From positions 186,001 to 250,000 of the forward strand of contig NZ_JAJNDV010000004.1 in assembly GCF_021043375.1 (NCBI RefSeq): a DNA stretch of 64,000 nucleotides, read 5' to 3'. Position numbers and translations under genes: made by a program. Source of the DNA: Sphingomonas sp. IC-56. Its GTDB lineage: Bacteria > Pseudomonadota > Alphaproteobacteria > Sphingomonadales > Sphingomonadaceae. The notes beneath the pieces are model-generated. The model worked only from the letters and a program-made list of their open reading frames with translations. It ran no database searches and was not told where the DNA came from. Each line of letters begins with the position of its first letter. Positions within the stretch are counted from its first letter, which is position 1. Of the stretch, positions 52,124-61,878 are shown piece by piece.

Positions 52124-53196
52124 GCGGGGCGTCCTCCCCGGGCGATCAGCTGGCCGATTTCGTCGGGCGGCAACACTGCGGTCGCATATCCGCCCTTGGC
52201 CACGGCACCGGGCATGCCCCAGACCACTGAGGTTTCCCGATCCTGCACGAAGACGCGTCCGCCGCGCTCGAACAGCATCTTCGCGCCTTCCGAACCGTCG
52301 CGCCCCATGCCGCTCAGGACGACGCCCAGCGCACGCGCGCCGAACACCTCGGCGATCGTTTCGAACATCGGGTCGACCGACGGCATGCAGCCGCTACGAG
52401 ACCTTTCCTCGGTCAGGCGGATGGCCACGCCGTCCGTCATGCGCGCCACGCGCATATGCGCGTCCCCAGGAGCGATGATGATCCGACCCGGGCGAAGCCG
52501 CATCCGGTCGGTTGCGACGTCGCAGGGGCGTCCGCCAAGCACTGCCAGCTGCGCGGCGAAATAGCCCATGAACGAGATCGGCAGATGCTGGGTCACCAGG
52601 ATCGGCACGCGGAAATCCTGTGGGATGCCACGCAGCAAATGGCCAAGCGCGTGAATGCCGCCCGTCGAAGCACCAATCGCCACCACGTCGAAGTCGCCCG
52701 GCGTGGCCACTGGCCCCGGACTCTTCGTGAGACTCACGGGGATTTCTGCCGGAGAGTCCAGCAGCCGCGCCAGCCGTTCGCACAGCACGTCGGAAAAACG
52801 GCCGCCAAACGCCCCGATGCCTGGCTTCACCAGCGTATCGGCAGCGCCAAGCGCCAGCGCCTGCACCGAGGCGGCGGCGCCTTCGTCGGCGGAGGACGAT
52901 ACGATCAGCACTTTGGCGCCACGCCCCGCCTGGATCACATCGGGCAAGGCAGTCAGCCCGTCGATACCGGGCATGTCGATGTCGAGCAAAATGAGGTCGA
53001 CGCGGTTCGCCTGCAGATAGTCGAGCGCCGCGGGTACACCGCTCAGCGCGGCTGCAACCTCGAAACGGCCGCTCGTCGCAACCATCCGGCCCAGCACCGA
53101 GCGCGCCACTAGCGAGTCATCGATGATGAGGATCTGCGCGGGCCTGGTGGCGCCGCGCACATCTGGAAGCACCGCTCTGGGCTGGCTGTACGCCAC
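52120..53196 (-). CDS. cheB: Protein-glutamate methylesterase CheB
   Basis: 358 residues. Receiver domain with acidic pocket IIDDS and phospho-acceptor Asp72 (LLDIDMPGIDG); the C-terminal CheB methylesterase has the catalytic Ser in VVAIGASTGGIHAL, His in LVTQHLPISFMGYFA and Asp in LSGMGRDGSEGAK. It demethylates receptors and deamidates glutamines. GTG start at 53196; 21 bases after cheY, coupled to cheR. Confidence 0.95.
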   Translation of the reverse strand: MAYSQPRAVLPDVRGATRPAQILIIDDSLVARSVLGRMVATSGRFEVAAALSGVPAALDYLQANRVDLILLDIDMPGIDGLTALPDVIQAGRGAKVLIVSSSADEGAAASVQALALGAADTLVKPGIGAFGGRFSDVLCERLARLLDSPAEIPVSLTKSPGPVATPGDFDVVAIGASTGGIHALGHLLRGIPQDFRVPILVTQHLPISFMGYFAAQLAVLGGRPCDVATDRMRLRPGRIIIAPGDAHMRVARMTDGVAIRLTEERSRSGCMPSVDPMFETIAEVFGARALGVVLSGMGRDGSEGAKMLFERGGRVFVQDRETSVVWGMPGAVAKGGYATAVLPPDEIGQLIARGGRPA

Positions 53197-53217
53197 GTCA
53201 GCTTCCCGCCGTCAGGA

Positions 53218-53583
53218 TCAGGCGACGCCGACGATCTGCAGCTTGCTTTCCAGCGTCTCGCGGTCGAACGGCTTCATCACATATTCGTCGGCGCCAGCTT
53301 CGATCGCGGCGCGGATATAGGCCATGCCGTTCTCGGTGGTGCAGAACACGACCTTGGGCCGCTGGGGAATGTCGGAGTCCTTCAGCGCACGCAGGAAGTC
53401 CATGCCGCTCATCACCGGCATGTTCCAGTCGAGCAGGATCACGTCGGGTGCCGTTTCCAGGCACGCGTCCAGCGCCTCGCGGCCGTCACCGGCCTCGCGC
53501 ACCTGAAAGTTCAGCGTTTCAAGGATGTGCCGCGCGACCTTGCGGATAACCTTGGAGTCGTCAACGACGAGACAAGTCTTCAT
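53218..53583 (-). CDS. cheY: Chemotaxis response regulator CheY
   Basis: 121 residues, single receiver domain. Acid pocket Asp8/Asp9 (VVDDSKVIRKVA), phospho-acceptor Asp52 (LLDWNMPVMSG), switch Thr in FCTTENG, Lys104 in VMKPFDRETL: all residues for phosphotransfer from CheA are present. ATG at 53583. 82 bases separate it from cheW. Confidence 0.95.
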   Translation of the reverse strand: MKTCLVVDDSKVIRKVARHILETLNFQVREAGDGREALDACLETAPDVILLDWNMPVMSGMDFLRALKDSDIPQRPKVVFCTTENGMAYIRAAIEAGADEYVMKPFDRETLESKLQIVGVA

Positions 53584-53665
53584 GCTGTTCCCTGTTCCCG
53601 GTTTCCGGTGTCTTATTATTCATAGTGGCTACGAAGCGATAAGGCGGGGTTAAGCCGCAAAAACT

Positions 53666-54091
53666 TCAGTGCGCGGTGGATTGCCCTGGCACCAGCGCGG
53701 CCAGGTCGATCGCCAGGATCGGCTCGCCGTCACGCTCGACGATGCCCCGCCCCGCCGCGCGCCACGCCTTGTCCAGAGTCACACCGCCCCCCAGCGGACG
53801 CAACTCGAACGGTGCGACATCGTCCAGCTGGTCGACCAACAGCGCGTAGTGGTGCCCGTCCACTTGCGTGATCACTGCGCGGGTGGCCGCCGACTGGCCT
53901 TCTTGCCCCAGTGCCGACTGGGTATCGACCACCGTCACCACGCGGCTACGCAGCGCCGCCAGTCCGCGCACATGGCGCGACGCGCGCGGCACCGCCGTCA
54001 CTTCGCCAATATCGACCACGGACTCCACCTGGTCGGAATCGATCGCCACGGTGCGTCCGGCGACATGGGCGATCAGATACAGGTTCGACAT
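53666..54091 (-). CDS. cheW: Chemotaxis scaffold protein CheW
   Basis: 141 residues. Links receptors to CheA. CheW fold: YLIAHVAGRTVAIDSDQVES, then VRGLAALRSRVVTVVDTQSA and YALLVDQLDDVAPFELRPL. ATG at 54091 overlaps the cheA stop by one base (TGATG). In-frame starts further up lie within cheA. Confidence 0.9.
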   Translation of the reverse strand: MSNLYLIAHVAGRTVAIDSDQVESVVDIGEVTAVPRASRHVRGLAALRSRVVTVVDTQSALGQEGQSAATRAVITQVDGHHYALLVDQLDDVAPFELRPLGGGVTLDKAWRAAGRGIVERDGEPILAIDLAALVPGQSTAH

Positions 54092-56418
54092 CAGCGCAGC
54101 CCTCCGCCCGCCATGCGAGCCTCCAGCGCGCAAAGCAGCCCTGCGCGGTCATAGCGATAGACGCTGTCATCCCCGACGCCCGCGGCCGATCGGCGCCGGC
54201 GCAGCCGCACCAGCGGCCCCTCGGCCACCTCGCGCGGCACATCGCCTTCGGCGGCCAGCACCACGGCAGGCACATCGCCCGGGTTCAGGCTGGTCACTAC
54301 GCGATAGCCGGCGGTTTCCAGCAACGGCCGCACGAACGATCGCATCCACCCGTCGCTGTCGCCGGCGATCAGGCAGAGCGGCGCCCCGCTCGCGTCGCCG
54401 GCACGGTCGGCATGCTCGTCAAACACCCACAGGATATCGAGCAACTCGATCTGCTCGCCATCGATCAGCGCGACCCCGGCAATCGGCCCCGGCTCGCGCG
54501 CGGGCACCAGTTCCTCGGGCAGCAGGATGATGTCGATGGCCTCGTCGATCGCGTAGCTTACTTCGTTGTCGCCATCCTTCAGGCGCAGCACGCTCAGCTT
54601 GTCGCGGCCTTGAATCGATCCCTGTGCCGCCAGCGGCAGGATACGCCCATCGATCGTGACTCGGAACCGGCCTGCGGCGAAGCGCACTGCCGAACCTTCG
54701 ACCTGCTCGACGCGGTCGACCGCCTCCAGCGGCACCGCGCGCCGTACCCCGTCCAGGTCGCAGAACAGCAAGGCCGGCGTCCCCACCGGCTCCTGCGCGG
54801 GCGCCTCCTCGTCGAACGCCTCGCTTGCATCGCGGCTGAAATCGAGCGCCGCGACCTGTGCCATGCCGGCGCAGTCCAGCATCAGCATCGGTAGCCCGCT
54901 GTCGGGCAGCGTCTGCCCGGCATAAAGCCCGGTCGACATGACCGCGGGCGAAGCCGGCTTTACCACCAGCTCCTCATTGTCCAGCACCGTGTCGACCGCC
55001 AGCGCATAGCTGCCGTCGCTCACGCTCACGATCGCCAGCATCCCGCTTGCGACGCCCTCCTCGGAGCGTTCCACGCCCAGCAACGTGGACAGGTCGATCA
55101 CCGGCATCCGCCGGTCGCGCACGGTGGCGACACGGGTGCCGCCCAGCGTGTCGATGCGGATCGCGTCGCTGCGTTCGGTCACGATTTCCTCGATCGCCTG
55201 GCGGGAGATCGCGAAACGCTGGCTGCCCACGCCCACCACAATCGCCGAAATGATCGACAGCGTCAGCGGCACGTGGATGGCGATGCGCAGCCCCTTGCCG
55301 GGCACGCTGTCCAGCTCGATCCGCCCGCCGATCTGCTCGATCGCCGCGCGCACCACGTCCATGCCGACGCCGCGCCCTGAAACTTCGCTGACCTCATCCT
55401 TGCTCGACAGCCCGGGCTCAAAGATCAGGCCAAGCTTGGCGCGGTCGGAAAGGCGGCGCAGCTGCTGCTCGTCGCGCCCGCTCGCCACAAGCTTGGCGAT
55501 CAGCTTCTCGGTATCGATGCCGCGCCCGTCATCGGCGATCTCGATGATGATCTGGTTGCCCGACTGGCGCGCGGCGACACTCAGCCGGCCATTCTCGCGC
55601 TTCCCAGCCGCGCGGCGCTTGTTCGGAGCCTCGATGCCATGGTCGATCGAATTGCGGATGATGTGCACCAGCGGATCGCGCATGACTTCGATCATCTCGC
55701 GATCAAGCTCGACGTCCGATCCGTCGACATGCAGCGTCACCGACTTGCCCAGCCCCGCCGCCGTGTCGCGCACCATGCGCGGCAATGCGGAGAACAGCGC
55801 GTCGATCTTCTGCATGCGGGTGCGCGTCACCGTGTCGCGCATTTCGCCCACCGTCATCGACAGCCGCTCCAGCGCCGCCTCGATCGCCGGATCGATGTCG
55901 CCCTGGCGCAGCCGCCGTGCGAGTTCGTTGCGCGCCAGCACCATGTCGGACATGCCCGACATCATCCGGTCGAGCAGATCGACGTTCAGCCGGACGCTGC
56001 GCGCCGCCGCCCGCGGGGCGGCCGGCCCGCTCGCCTGCGCCACTTCCTGCGTGCCCTCCGCAAGCGCCGCGATCAGCAATTCATCCCCGCTCGCGTCCAG
56101 GCTCGCCCCCGATTCGATCGCCTCGACCAGCTCGCCAATGCGGTCCACCACCGCCAGCACGGAGTTCACCAGTGCCCGATCGGGCACCCGCTCGCCGACG
56201 CGCACCTGCGCCAGCACATCCTCTGCGGCATGGCTCAGCCGCCCCAGCCGCGGCAGGTCCAGAAAGCCGCAGCTTCCCTTCACCGTGTGTACGAAGCGGA
56301 AAATCGCATCGAGCCGAGCGCTGTCCTCGGGATGCGCCTCCCACGCGACGATCTCGCCCGACAACGCTTCCAGCGTTTCGCGCGTTTCGGCAATGAATTC
56401 CTGAAGCAGATCGTCCAT
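54091..56418 (-). CDS. cheA: Chemotaxis histidine kinase CheA with extra CheW-like and degenerate receiver parts
   Basis: 775 residues. HPt (P1) with phospho-His44 in RFVHTVKGSCGF; no clear CheY-binding P2; P3 dimerisation (LDRMMSGMSDMVLARNELAR); ATPase P4 with HIIRNSIDHGIE (N box), IADDGRGID and GRGVGMDVVRAAI; P5 CheW-like regulatory domain. After P5 there is a second CheW-like stretch (about 545-690) and a C-terminal receiver-like segment (LCLIAGDSDGWMRSFVRPLL) that has lost the phospho-acceptor Asp. ATG at 56418 (MDDLLQEF). Confidence 0.94.
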   Translation of the reverse strand: MDDLLQEFIAETRETLEALSGEIVAWEAHPEDSARLDAIFRFVHTVKGSCGFLDLPRLGRLSHAAEDVLAQVRVGERVPDRALVNSVLAVVDRIGELVEAIESGASLDASGDELLIAALAEGTQEVAQASGPAAPRAAARSVRLNVDLLDRMMSGMSDMVLARNELARRLRQGDIDPAIEAALERLSMTVGEMRDTVTRTRMQKIDALFSALPRMVRDTAAGLGKSVTLHVDGSDVELDREMIEVMRDPLVHIIRNSIDHGIEAPNKRRAAGKRENGRLSVAARQSGNQIIIEIADDGRGIDTEKLIAKLVASGRDEQQLRRLSDRAKLGLIFEPGLSSKDEVSEVSGRGVGMDVVRAAIEQIGGRIELDSVPGKGLRIAIHVPLTLSIISAIVVGVGSQRFAISRQAIEEIVTERSDAIRIDTLGGTRVATVRDRRMPVIDLSTLLGVERSEEGVASGMLAIVSVSDGSYALAVDTVLDNEELVVKPASPAVMSTGLYAGQTLPDSGLPMLMLDCAGMAQVAALDFSRDASEAFDEEAPAQEPVGTPALLFCDLDGVRRAVPLEAVDRVEQVEGSAVRFAAGRFRVTIDGRILPLAAQGSIQGRDKLSVLRLKDGDNEVSYAIDEAIDIILLPEELVPAREPGPIAGVALIDGEQIELLDILWVFDEHADRAGDASGAPLCLIAGDSDGWMRSFVRPLLETAGYRVVTSLNPGDVPAVVLAAEGDVPREVAEGPLVRLRRRRSAAGVGDDSVYRYDRAGLLCALEARMAGGGLR

Positions 56419-56482
56419 GGGGCCCCGCAAATATGCGCCCGTGTCATGGGCGTTGGAGGGTTAATTCCACGTTAGCCGGGCT

Positions 56483-59365
56483 TCAGCCCACCTGCCCGTA
56501 GCCGCCGCGCTCATACCGCTCGGCAATCATGCCGGTCGCGCGCTCGGTCGCGGTGCGGGTATCGTTAGCCAGCTTCTTCACTTCGCTCGCCACCACGGCA
56601 AAACCGCGCCCGGCCTCCCCAGCCCGCGCCGCCTCGATGGTCGCGTTCAGCGCCAGCAGGTTGGTCTGCGCGGCGATGCTGCCGATCGTGGTCACGATCG
56701 TCTCCAGCTCTGCCATCGTCCCCTGCAACGCCTCGCGCCGCCCTTCCAGCTCTTGCTGGAGCTGCTCGCTCTCGGCCAGCCGGCTCTGGAGTTCCTCTTC
56801 CAGCTCCACCTGCGCGGTCACGTCGCTGGCGATCTTGACGATCTTGCACGGCCGTCCCTCGGCATCCAGGATCGGGCTGTAGGTCGCACGGATCCACACG
56901 TCGCGCCCGTCCGCGCCGATGCGGCGGAAGCGGCCGCTCTCGATCTCCCCGCGCGCCAGCCGCTGCCAGAACGCGCGATACCCATCGGACGAAACCACCT
57001 CTGGCGGGCACAAGATGGCGTGCTGCGCCCCGACAAGGTCTGCCCTTCGATAGCCGACCGCCGCCAGGAACTGATCGTTCACGGCCAGGATGCGCCCGAA
57101 AAGATCGAACTCCACCACCGCCTGGCTGCGGCCGATGGCATGCACCTGCCCCTGCGCCTCAGCGCCGCGCTCGGTCGCCTCGGTGATGTCCATCGCGAAC
57201 TCGACAATCCGGACCGGCCTGCCGTCCGGATCCAGGATCGGATTGTAGGTCGCCTGCAACCACACATCACGCCCATCCCTGGACCGGCGTTTGTACACGC
57301 CGGCGTCGAACGCCCCCGTGCCCAGCTTCTCCCAGAAGCGCTGGTACCGCTCGGATGCCGCATCCTCGGGCGCGCAGAACAGCCGGTGGTGCCGCCCCAC
57401 CACTTCGTCCAGCCGATACCCCATCGCGTCCAGGAAGTTCGCATTGGCGTGCAGCACCGTACCGTTCAGCGCGAACTCGATCACTGCCTGGCTGCGGTCC
57501 ATCGCCACCGTCCGCGCCTCGAAATCGGCCTCGCGCAGCTTGGCCGCGGTCACGTCGGTGGCGAACTTCACCACCTTGAGCGGCCGCCCCTCGGGGTCGA
57601 GCACCGGCGTATAGGTCGCCTGCAACCACACGTCGCCGCCATCCCTGGTGCGCCGCTTGTACACGCCAGCGTCATGCGCTCCGCTCGACAGCTTGCGCCA
57701 GAACTCGGCATAGCCCGCGCTCTCTGCCTCCAGGGGCCCACAGAACAGCCGGTGATGCTGCCCCAGCACTTCGTCGCGGGTGAAGCCCATGATGGCCAGG
57801 AAATTGGCGTTGGCCTCCAGCACGGTGCCGTCCAGCGCGAACTCGATGGTCGCCTGGCTGCCGTCGACGGCGGTGGAGATCGCCTTCAGCTCGGCCGTGC
57901 GCATCCGGTCGGCGGTGACGTCGGTCGCCAACTGGGTGATGCGCACCGGCCGCCCGTCGGGGTCCAGCACGGGGCTATAGCTGGCCTGCAACCACAATTC
58001 GCGCCCGTCGCGCCCGATCCGCTTGTACACCCCGCTTGCGGGAAGCCCCTGGCGCAGCGTTGCCCACAGCGCACGAGGCGCATCCCCGCCGCGCTCCTCG
58101 GCGGCGCAGAACATCGCCTCGTGCCGCCCGACCACATCCTCGCGCGCATAGCGCGTCAGGGTCAGGAAATTGTCATTGGCGTTCAGCACCACGCCGTCCA
58201 GGTCGAACTCGACCACGGCCTGGCTCCGGTTGAGCGCAGCCAGCGTCGCATTCGCCTCCGCCTCGGCATGCTTCACCGCCGTCACGTCGGTGGCGATCTT
58301 CAGGATGCGCTCCAGCCGCCCGCTCGGCGCGAACACCGGATTATAGGTCGCGTTCAGCCACACGATCGTGCCGTCCGCCGTGACCCGGCGATAGGTGCCC
58401 GCTTCGACTCCGCCCTCGATCAGCCGGGCGCAGAACGCCGCATAGGAACCGCTCTCGGCTTCGTCGGCGCTACAGAAGATGCTGTGGTCCTGCCCGAAGA
58501 GCGTTTCGGCTGTATGCCCCAGGGTCTCCAGAAAGCGGTCATTCGCCCACAAAACCCTGCCTTCCAGATCCAGCTCGGCGGCCAGGCTGGAGCGGACCAC
58601 TGCGGCCCATGCCGAATCCGACGTGCTGCGATGCCGCTGCTCGCGCCGCATGCGCGCGCGGGCCGCCCATATGGCGATGCTCAGGATCGCCAGCGCCGCC
58701 AGCGTGGCTGACAGGGCCATGCCCGGCGCCTGGATCGCCAGCCCCGGCGTCCCGATCTCGGCGGATGGCACGACGCTGCTCGCCGCCACGCCGGTGAAGT
58801 GCAGCAACAGGATGGCGGCTGTAAGCAGCGCCGCAGCCCCAACGGCCGACCGAGTGCTTCTGCGCGTCAAGGTCAGGCTCAGCGCAGGGATCACCGGCGC
58901 GATCGCAAACGCAACCGACGCCAGCACGTAAGCGGGCGAAAACGCCAGCCACCCCTGGAACTGCACCGCCTTCATGCCCGTATAGTGCATCGCGGCGATG
59001 CCGATGCCGATCATCGCCGCGCCCAGCGGCAGCGCCCAGCGTGCGCGCCGTTCGACCGCGACGTGGATACCCGCGGTGACCATCACGATCGACACGGCCA
59101 GCGACAGCAGCGTCAGCACCACCTGGTACCCGGTTGCGATGCCCGGATCGAAGCCCAGCATCGCTACGAAGTGCGTAGCCCAGATCCCCGTGCCCGTCGC
59201 CGCACCGGCTGCCAGTGTCGCAATGCGCCGGTCGCGTCCGGCCAACTGGGGCAGCTGGCGCAACAGCCACACCGCCGTCGCCGTCGACGCGATGCAGATC
59301 AGCCCGGCGAGAAGCACCAGGCGCAAATCATGCTGATCGCGCAAACAGGAATAGATCGCGAGCAC
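56483..59365 (-). CDS. MHYT-domain receptor with five PAS repeats and a short chemoreceptor tip
   Basis: 960 residues. Seven-helix MHYT domain (about 15-235): [20 protein letters not shown] and [10 protein letters not shown] are its His-Met-containing repeats, proposed to bind copper and sense a gas or redox ligand. Then five tandem PAS units (about 250-855), each with a GVYKRR..DG.(D/E)(V/L)WLQA(T/S)Y.P(V/I)LDPDGRP pattern, related enough to suggest recent duplication. The C-terminus is a short receptor signalling tip ([34 protein letters not shown]) lacking methylation helices. GTG at 59365. Directly upstream of cheA. Confidence 0.9.
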   Translation of the reverse strand: MLAIYSCLRDQHDLRLVLLAGLICIASTATAVWLLRQLPQLAGRDRRIATLAAGAATGTGIWATHFVAMLGFDPGIATGYQVVLTLLSLAVSIVMVTAGIHVAVERRARWALPLGAAMIGIGIAAMHYTGMKAVQFQGWLAFSPAYVLASVAFAIAPVIPALSLTLTRRSTRSAVGAAALLTAAILLLHFTGVAASSVVPSAEIGTPGLAIQAPGMALSATLAALAILSIAIWAARARMRREQRHRSTSDSAWAAVVRSSLAAELDLEGRVLWANDRFLETLGHTAETLFGQDHSIFCSADEAESGSYAAFCARLIEGGVEAGTYRRVTADGTIVWLNATYNPVFAPSGRLERILKIATDVTAVKHAEAEANATLAALNRSQAVVEFDLDGVVLNANDNFLTLTRYAREDVVGRHEAMFCAAEERGGDAPRALWATLRQGLPASGVYKRIGRDGRELWLQASYSPVLDPDGRPVRITQLATDVTADRMRTAELKAISTAVDGSQATIEFALDGTVLEANANFLAIMGFTRDEVLGQHHRLFCGPLEAESAGYAEFWRKLSSGAHDAGVYKRRTRDGGDVWLQATYTPVLDPEGRPLKVVKFATDVTAAKLREADFEARTVAMDRSQAVIEFALNGTVLHANANFLDAMGYRLDEVVGRHHRLFCAPEDAASERYQRFWEKLGTGAFDAGVYKRRSRDGRDVWLQATYNPILDPDGRPVRIVEFAMDITEATERGAEAQGQVHAIGRSQAVVEFDLFGRILAVNDQFLAAVGYRRADLVGAQHAILCPPEVVSSDGYRAFWQRLARGEIESGRFRRIGADGRDVWIRATYSPILDAEGRPCKIVKIASDVTAQVELEEELQSRLAESEQLQQELEGRREALQGTMAELETIVTTIGSIAAQTNLLALNATIEAARAGEAGRGFAVVASEVKKLANDTRTATERATGMIAERYERGGYGQVG

Positions 59366-59490
59366 GCAGAGTCCTTCAAAATGGACCCGCAGGCTAGCCG
59401 GACAGGGTTAACGCGCCGTCACCCAAAGGCTCGGGACCGTCCGCATGTCGCGTTCGATATGACGTACAAATGCTTCCCCGATGATGGGGA

Positions 59491-60135
59491 TCAGGCGACG
59501 CTGAAGCTCGCGCCGAACAGCAGAACATCCGATTCCGGCGGGCTCACCTGCAGCACGCCGCCATTCTGCGTCGCCAGCGCGTGCGCCAGATAGGCCGCAG
59601 CCGCGCGCGGCGTGATCGGCAGGTCGGCACTGCCCCCTGCCAACGCACTGCGCAGCTCGGGATCGAGCACGATGCGCGGCCCATCGGCGCGCACCACGAT
59701 CTCCATGTTTCCGTCGGAGATCTCAGCGCCGATGTCGAGCTGCCCACCGCGGATCAGCGCGTCGCCGCCGATCAGCGCCAGGTTCAACAGGACCTTGATC
59801 GCCTGTTTGGGCAGCACCGGGTCCTCGACCATCCAGCCGATCTTGACGCGGTGGTTGTCGCCGAACAGCCCCTCGATGGCCGCCTGCGCCTCGCGCGTGT
59901 CGACGGTTTCGCCAAAGCCGCCCGCGGCGCCGAACGCTAGGCGAAAGAATTTCAGCTTGTTGGCGGACGCCTTGGCGCTCTCGCTCAATAGTTCGAGCAC
60001 CCTCGCCCGCATCTCCGGGTCATGCTCGTCCGCGAGCAGTTCCAACCCGTTGTTAAGCGCCCCGACCGGGCTCAGCAGGTCGTGGCACAGCCTTGAGCAA
60101 AGCAGGCTGGCGAAATCGGTTGCGCTGATGTTCAA
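59491..60135 (-). CDS. chpT: Histidine phosphotransferase ChpT
   Basis: 214 residues. Pseudo-histidine-kinase dimer that carries phosphate from CckA to CtrA and CpdR. The acceptor helix reads LLCSRLCHDLLSPVGALNNG with His18; a degenerate ATPase-like domain lacking nucleotide-binding boxes follows. A TTG start at 60135 (NISATDFASLL) gives nearly the family length (about 225 in Caulobacter); an upstream in-frame start adds a non-homologous leader. Next to the che cluster; with DivL it makes two CtrA-relay parts in this window. Confidence 0.88.
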   Translation of the reverse strand: MNISATDFASLLCSRLCHDLLSPVGALNNGLELLADEHDPEMRARVLELLSESAKASANKLKFFRLAFGAAGGFGETVDTREAQAAIEGLFGDNHRVKIGWMVEDPVLPKQAIKVLLNLALIGGDALIRGGQLDIGAEISDGNMEIVVRADGPRIVLDPELRSALAGGSADLPITPRAAAAYLAHALATQNGGVLQVSPPESDVLLFGASFSVA

Positions 60136-60225
60136 AGGATTTCGGCTCCGGCTGTCCCCAGCGGCTTCTTTGGCCCAGCAAGGCCCAAGCTGCAAGCAGC
60201 GCGCACCGGGGACGCCTTCGTCATG

Positions 60226-60375
60226 CTATAGCGCGCGACGGCCAGAGAAGAGCTGGATCAGCCCGACGATGATCGCCACGACCAACAGGATATGGATCAG
60301 GCCGCCGGCGACGTGGAACGCCAGGAAGCCGAGTGCCCAAAGCACGAGAAGGATAATCGCAAGAGTCCAAAGCAT
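60226..60375 (-). CDS. Small two-helix membrane protein (DUF5670 / lmo0937-like)
   Basis: 49 residues, MLWTLAIILLVLWALGFLAF, a short loop, LIHILLVVAIIVGLIQLF and the tail SGRRAL. This matches the small lmo0937-type membrane protein family of unknown, stress-linked role. GGAGCG 7 bases before the ATG at 60375. No partner gene overlaps it. Confidence 0.85.
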   Translation of the reverse strand: MLWTLAIILLVLWALGFLAFHVAGGLIHILLVVAIIVGLIQLFSGRRAL

Positions 60376-60452
60376 GGTAAGCGCTCCATGTGTGGAAGGG
60401 AGCAAGGCTAACGTGTTGCGGGCCCGGAACGTTCCGGCGGCGTTTGCCCGCT

Positions 60453-60857
60453 TCAGCCGATTTCCATCGCCACTTCCTCGAACCGCCCGTGCAATCCTGT
60501 CCCGCCCGCCCGCCACAGGCGGAAGCGGTCCCCAAGGATCAGCCACAGCTTGCCATCGGCCTGCGCCATCTCCGCATCGGTACGCGAAGGCGTCGGGTCT
60601 CCGCTCGGGTGCGAATGCCAATAACCGATCAGTCTGGGACCGCCTGCCCGCTCCGCCCGCAACGCGGCGAACAGGGCGGCGGGATCGATTTCGAAGCGCC
60701 GCTCGGGCTGGTCCGATACATTTCGCGTCGCCTGCCAGCCACTTACCTGTTCGGGGGTCCCGAACAGCAGCCCGCATCCTTCCTCAGGCGCAACGATCGC
60801 GGATTCCCGCCGGATGGCCTCCAGTATCGCGCTTGAAATCCTACACGCCATTCCCAT
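60453..60857 (-). CDS. JAMM/MPN-domain metalloprotease (Mov34/PAD-1 family)
   Basis: About 134 residues. Zinc motif GYWHSHPSGDPTPSRTD (H-x-H ... S-x2-D) with the upstream Glu in APEEGCGLLFG gives the complete JAMM site. Prokaryotic JAMM proteins can cleave C-terminal extensions from ubiquitin-like sulfur carriers such as ThiS/MoaD or act as desampylases; which applies is not shown. Start ATG 60857 (or 60851). Its start codon is only 12 bases from the divergent rluD start. Confidence 0.85.
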   Translation of the reverse strand: MGMACRISSAILEAIRRESAIVAPEEGCGLLFGTPEQVSGWQATRNVSDQPERRFEIDPAALFAALRAERAGGPRLIGYWHSHPSGDPTPSRTDAEMAQADGKLWLILGDRFRLWRAGGTGLHGRFEEVAMEIG

Positions 60858-60869
60858 CTTGTTAACACA

Positions 60870-61823
60870 ATGAACCGGGGGGTTTCCATCATCGAAGCGC
60901 GCATTTCGGAGGGCGCGCATGGCTGGCGGCTCGACCGTGCGCTTGCCGAGGCGGTGCCCGTCCTGTCGCGCGAACGGCTCAAGGTGCTGATCTCGTCAGG
61001 CGCGGTGACCGGGCCCGATGGCCTCGCCCGCGATCCCGCTCGCAAGGCGGCGGCCGGTACCGTTTTCAGCGTCGCAATACCCGATCCCGAGCCCGCGCAT
61101 AACGAAGCGCAAGACATTGCGCTGAACGTGGTGTTCGAGGACGAGCATCTGATCGTCATCGACAAGCAGGCCGGGCTGGTCGTCCATCCCGCCGCCGGCA
61201 ACCTCGACGGCACGCTGGTCAACGCCCTGCTCCACCACTGCGCCGGGCAGCTGTCCGGCATCGGCGGCGTAGCGCGGCCCGGCATCGTCCACCGCATCGA
61301 CAAGGACACCTCGGGCCTGATGGTCGCGGCCAAGAACGACCGCACGCACGAAGGGCTGGCGCGCCAGTTCAAGGTTCACTCGATCGACCGGCGCTACAAG
61401 GCGATCGTGGCGGGGCGTCCATCGGCGTCGACCGGCACGGTTCACGCGAACCTGGCCCGCTCGTCCACCAACCGCAAGAAAATGGCGGTGGTTCCGGTGG
61501 GTCAAGGCAAGCATGCGACCACGCATTGGCGGCAGCTTCAGCCGCTGCGCGAAGCGTCGCTGGTAGAGTGCCGGCTGGAAACCGGGCGAACGCATCAGGT
61601 GCGCGTGCACATGACGTCGATCGGCCATCCGCTGCTCGGCGACCCGGTCTATGGCAGCAACCGGCCCGCCCATCGCGGACTGCTGGCAACGCTGGGTTTC
61701 CAGCGCCAGGCCTTGCACGCGGCGCATCTCGGGTTCATCCACCCGGTGAAAAGCCACGCTTTGGCGTTCGAAAGCGAAATGCCTGCTGACATGCAGGAAC
61801 TGTTCAACAAACTCATCGTATGA
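60870..61823 (+). CDS. rluD: RluA family pseudouridine synthase (RluD-like)
   Basis: 317 residues. Modifies 23S rRNA helix 69 uridines in the RluD case. N-terminal S4 domain (GWRLDRALAEAVPVLSRERL and KVLISSGAV), catalytic RPGIVHRIDKDTSGLMV with the active Asp, then ARQFKVHSIDRRYKAIV and LETGRTHQVRVHMTSIGHPLLGDPVYG. ATG at 60870. Followed after 55 bases by rpoH, a frequent rluD-rpoH pairing in alphaproteobacteria. Confidence 0.94.
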   Translation: MNRGVSIIEARISEGAHGWRLDRALAEAVPVLSRERLKVLISSGAVTGPDGLARDPARKAAAGTVFSVAIPDPEPAHNEAQDIALNVVFEDEHLIVIDKQAGLVVHPAAGNLDGTLVNALLHHCAGQLSGIGGVARPGIVHRIDKDTSGLMVAAKNDRTHEGLARQFKVHSIDRRYKAIVAGRPSASTGTVHANLARSSTNRKKMAVVPVGQGKHATTHWRQLQPLREASLVECRLETGRTHQVRVHMTSIGHPLLGDPVYGSNRPAHRGLLATLGFQRQALHAAHLGFIHPVKSHALAFESEMPADMQELFNKLIV

Positions 61824-61878
61824 GTTTCTGGCTCACCGCTTGCAAAGCTGGTGGGCCATCTGAAGGGAGAATGTGATC

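Noticed and set aside
56753..58711. 652-codon plus-strand frame antisense to the PAS receptor
   Set aside because: Its repetitive look comes from the PAS repeats on the opposite strand.
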